Positions 5,187-5,784 of a stretch of DNA of 5,784 bases are shown here, in pieces; positions within the stretch are counted from its first letter, which is position 1; every line of letters starts with the position of its first letter. The notes below the pieces were generated by a model. The model was not told where the DNA came from and made no database searches. It worked only from the letters and a program-made list of their open reading frames with translations. The stretch is from positions 1 to 5,784 of the forward strand of contig JAUVRN010000149.1 of the NCBI GenBank assembly GCA_030597645.1, in the 5' to 3' direction. The position numbers and the translations under genes are program-made. Source of the stretch: Candidatus Zixiibacteriota bacterium. Its GTDB lineage: Bacteria; Zixibacteria; MSB-5A5; JAUVRN01.

Positions 5187-5784
5187 ATGGTCCGGTCACT
5201 GAGCATCCCTTGCGCTCTAATGCTGCTCTTGGGTACGGCCCTTCAGACTCGGGCAGCCGGCGGTGCCCCCGTCGCGGAGGAGCCGCTTCCCACATTTGGT
5301 GGTGCTGCCAATCAGGACGTGTCCGGGACGACGTCGGGCCGCACAGCAGGCGGTACCTACTGGGTAACCAACTTTGGCGCCGAAGCGGGCGGGGGCAACT
5401 TCGGGGTTGAACACGACCAGTTCATCATCAATGGCAACACCCAAAATCATTTCGACGGTGGTTGGGCGCTGGTCGTGCAGGATTCAGTGCACTGGGCATT
5501 CGACGGTTGTTCGGTAGGCGGCTACCCGCGCCGTGCCGGCGAGTGGGGACCCAATCTCCCCTGCGGCATCAACATACTATCCGCCTCATACGACAACCCA
5601 TGTCGTGGCCCCGGCACCGACGGTGTGGAAGAAGTGTCGTACAGCATGATCGACCTGGCTTCGACCAACGGATTCTTCCCTCCGAGCATCCGTCAGTGCG
5701 GCGGTGTCCAGCTCGACGTTAAGCAGGTCGGTTCGCAGGATCCTCACTTTGGAGACTTCGTACTGACGGCTGTGACCATTACCA
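5187..5784 (+). CDS. Secreted protein of unknown family, cut by the right edge
   Basis: The visible 199 residues begin with a signal peptide: Arg3, a hydrophobic core (ALMLLLGTAL, 10-19) and TRAAGG (21-26), with cleavage likely near residue 23-24. C9 sits inside the core and is not a lipobox. The mature part opens with a flexible stretch (about 25-55), then a Gly-, Asn- and aromatic-rich region (TYWVTNFGAEAGGGNFG, 57-73; NHFDGGWALVVQDSVHWAFDG, 87-107 in part) that suggests beta structure. Four cysteines remain in the mature part (108, 126, 139, 171) and could pair as two disulfides, fitting an extracytoplasmic protein. I do not recognise the family and find no catalytic motif. Good codon use, a full ribosome site and the signal peptide make the gene itself sound. 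It is divergent from the kinase. The C-terminal part, which could hold an anchor or sorting signal, is outside the window. Confidence 0.85.
   Translation, partial: MVRSLSIPCALMLLLGTALQTRAAGGAPVAEEPLPTFGGAANQDVSGTTSGRTAGGTYWVTNFGAEAGGGNFGVEHDQFIINGNTQNHFDGGWALVVQDSVHWAFDGCSVGGYPRRAGEWGPNLPCGINILSASYDNPCRGPGTDGVEEVSYSMIDLASTNGFFPPSIRQCGGVQLDVKQVGSQDPHFGDFVLTAVTIT

Noticed and set aside
4939..5295. A 118-codon minus-strand frame across the divergent region
   Set aside because: It runs antisense into the signal-peptide part of the secreted-protein gene, is Arg/Pro-rich, and would occupy the kinase promoter and ribosome site.

Overview
The window reads as GC-rich bacterial chromosome with leaderless-free, Shine-Dalgarno-type gene starts. 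The large one-pass membrane Ser/Thr kinase with a TolB/FlgO-like segment and a long TPR tail is a layout common in Gemmatimonadota, Acidobacteriota, Latescibacterota, KSB1 and similar environmental phyla. I cannot assign the phylum from the sequence, and nothing marks the region as plasmid, phage or transposon.

Layout. On the minus strand, read right to left: an 868-residue Ser/Thr kinase (4931-2325); a small protein with a cupredoxin-like pattern and an ambiguous start (best start 2178, end 1837); a hydroxyproline 2-epimerase of the proline racemase family (1755-802); a gene-poor stretch of 352 bases (450-801); and the N-terminal part of a secreted subtilisin-like protease, which starts at 449 and runs off the left edge. 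On the plus strand, divergent from the kinase across a 255-base gap, is a secreted protein of unknown family (5187 onward) that runs off the right edge.

How the genes may fit together. The kinase and small gene are separated by very little, with a strong Shine-Dalgarno just after the kinase stop, so they are probably co-transcribed; the epimerase follows 81 bases later and may be part of the same unit. The kinase would place a catalytic domain in the cytoplasm and TPRs across the membrane. The epimerase converts trans-4-hydroxy-L-proline to the cis-D form, the first step in using hydroxyproline from collagen-like or plant wall proteins. A secreted S8 protease next to it is compatible with peptide scavenging, but that link is inference only.

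The points most worth a second look are the start of the small cupredoxin-like protein (a near-perfect Shine-Dalgarno placed before an AUC codon, followed by an in-frame lysine-rich stretch), the unrecognised secreted protein at the right edge, and the protease/epimerase pairing. I see no RNA genes, CRISPR array, insertion sequence or convincing intrinsic terminator.
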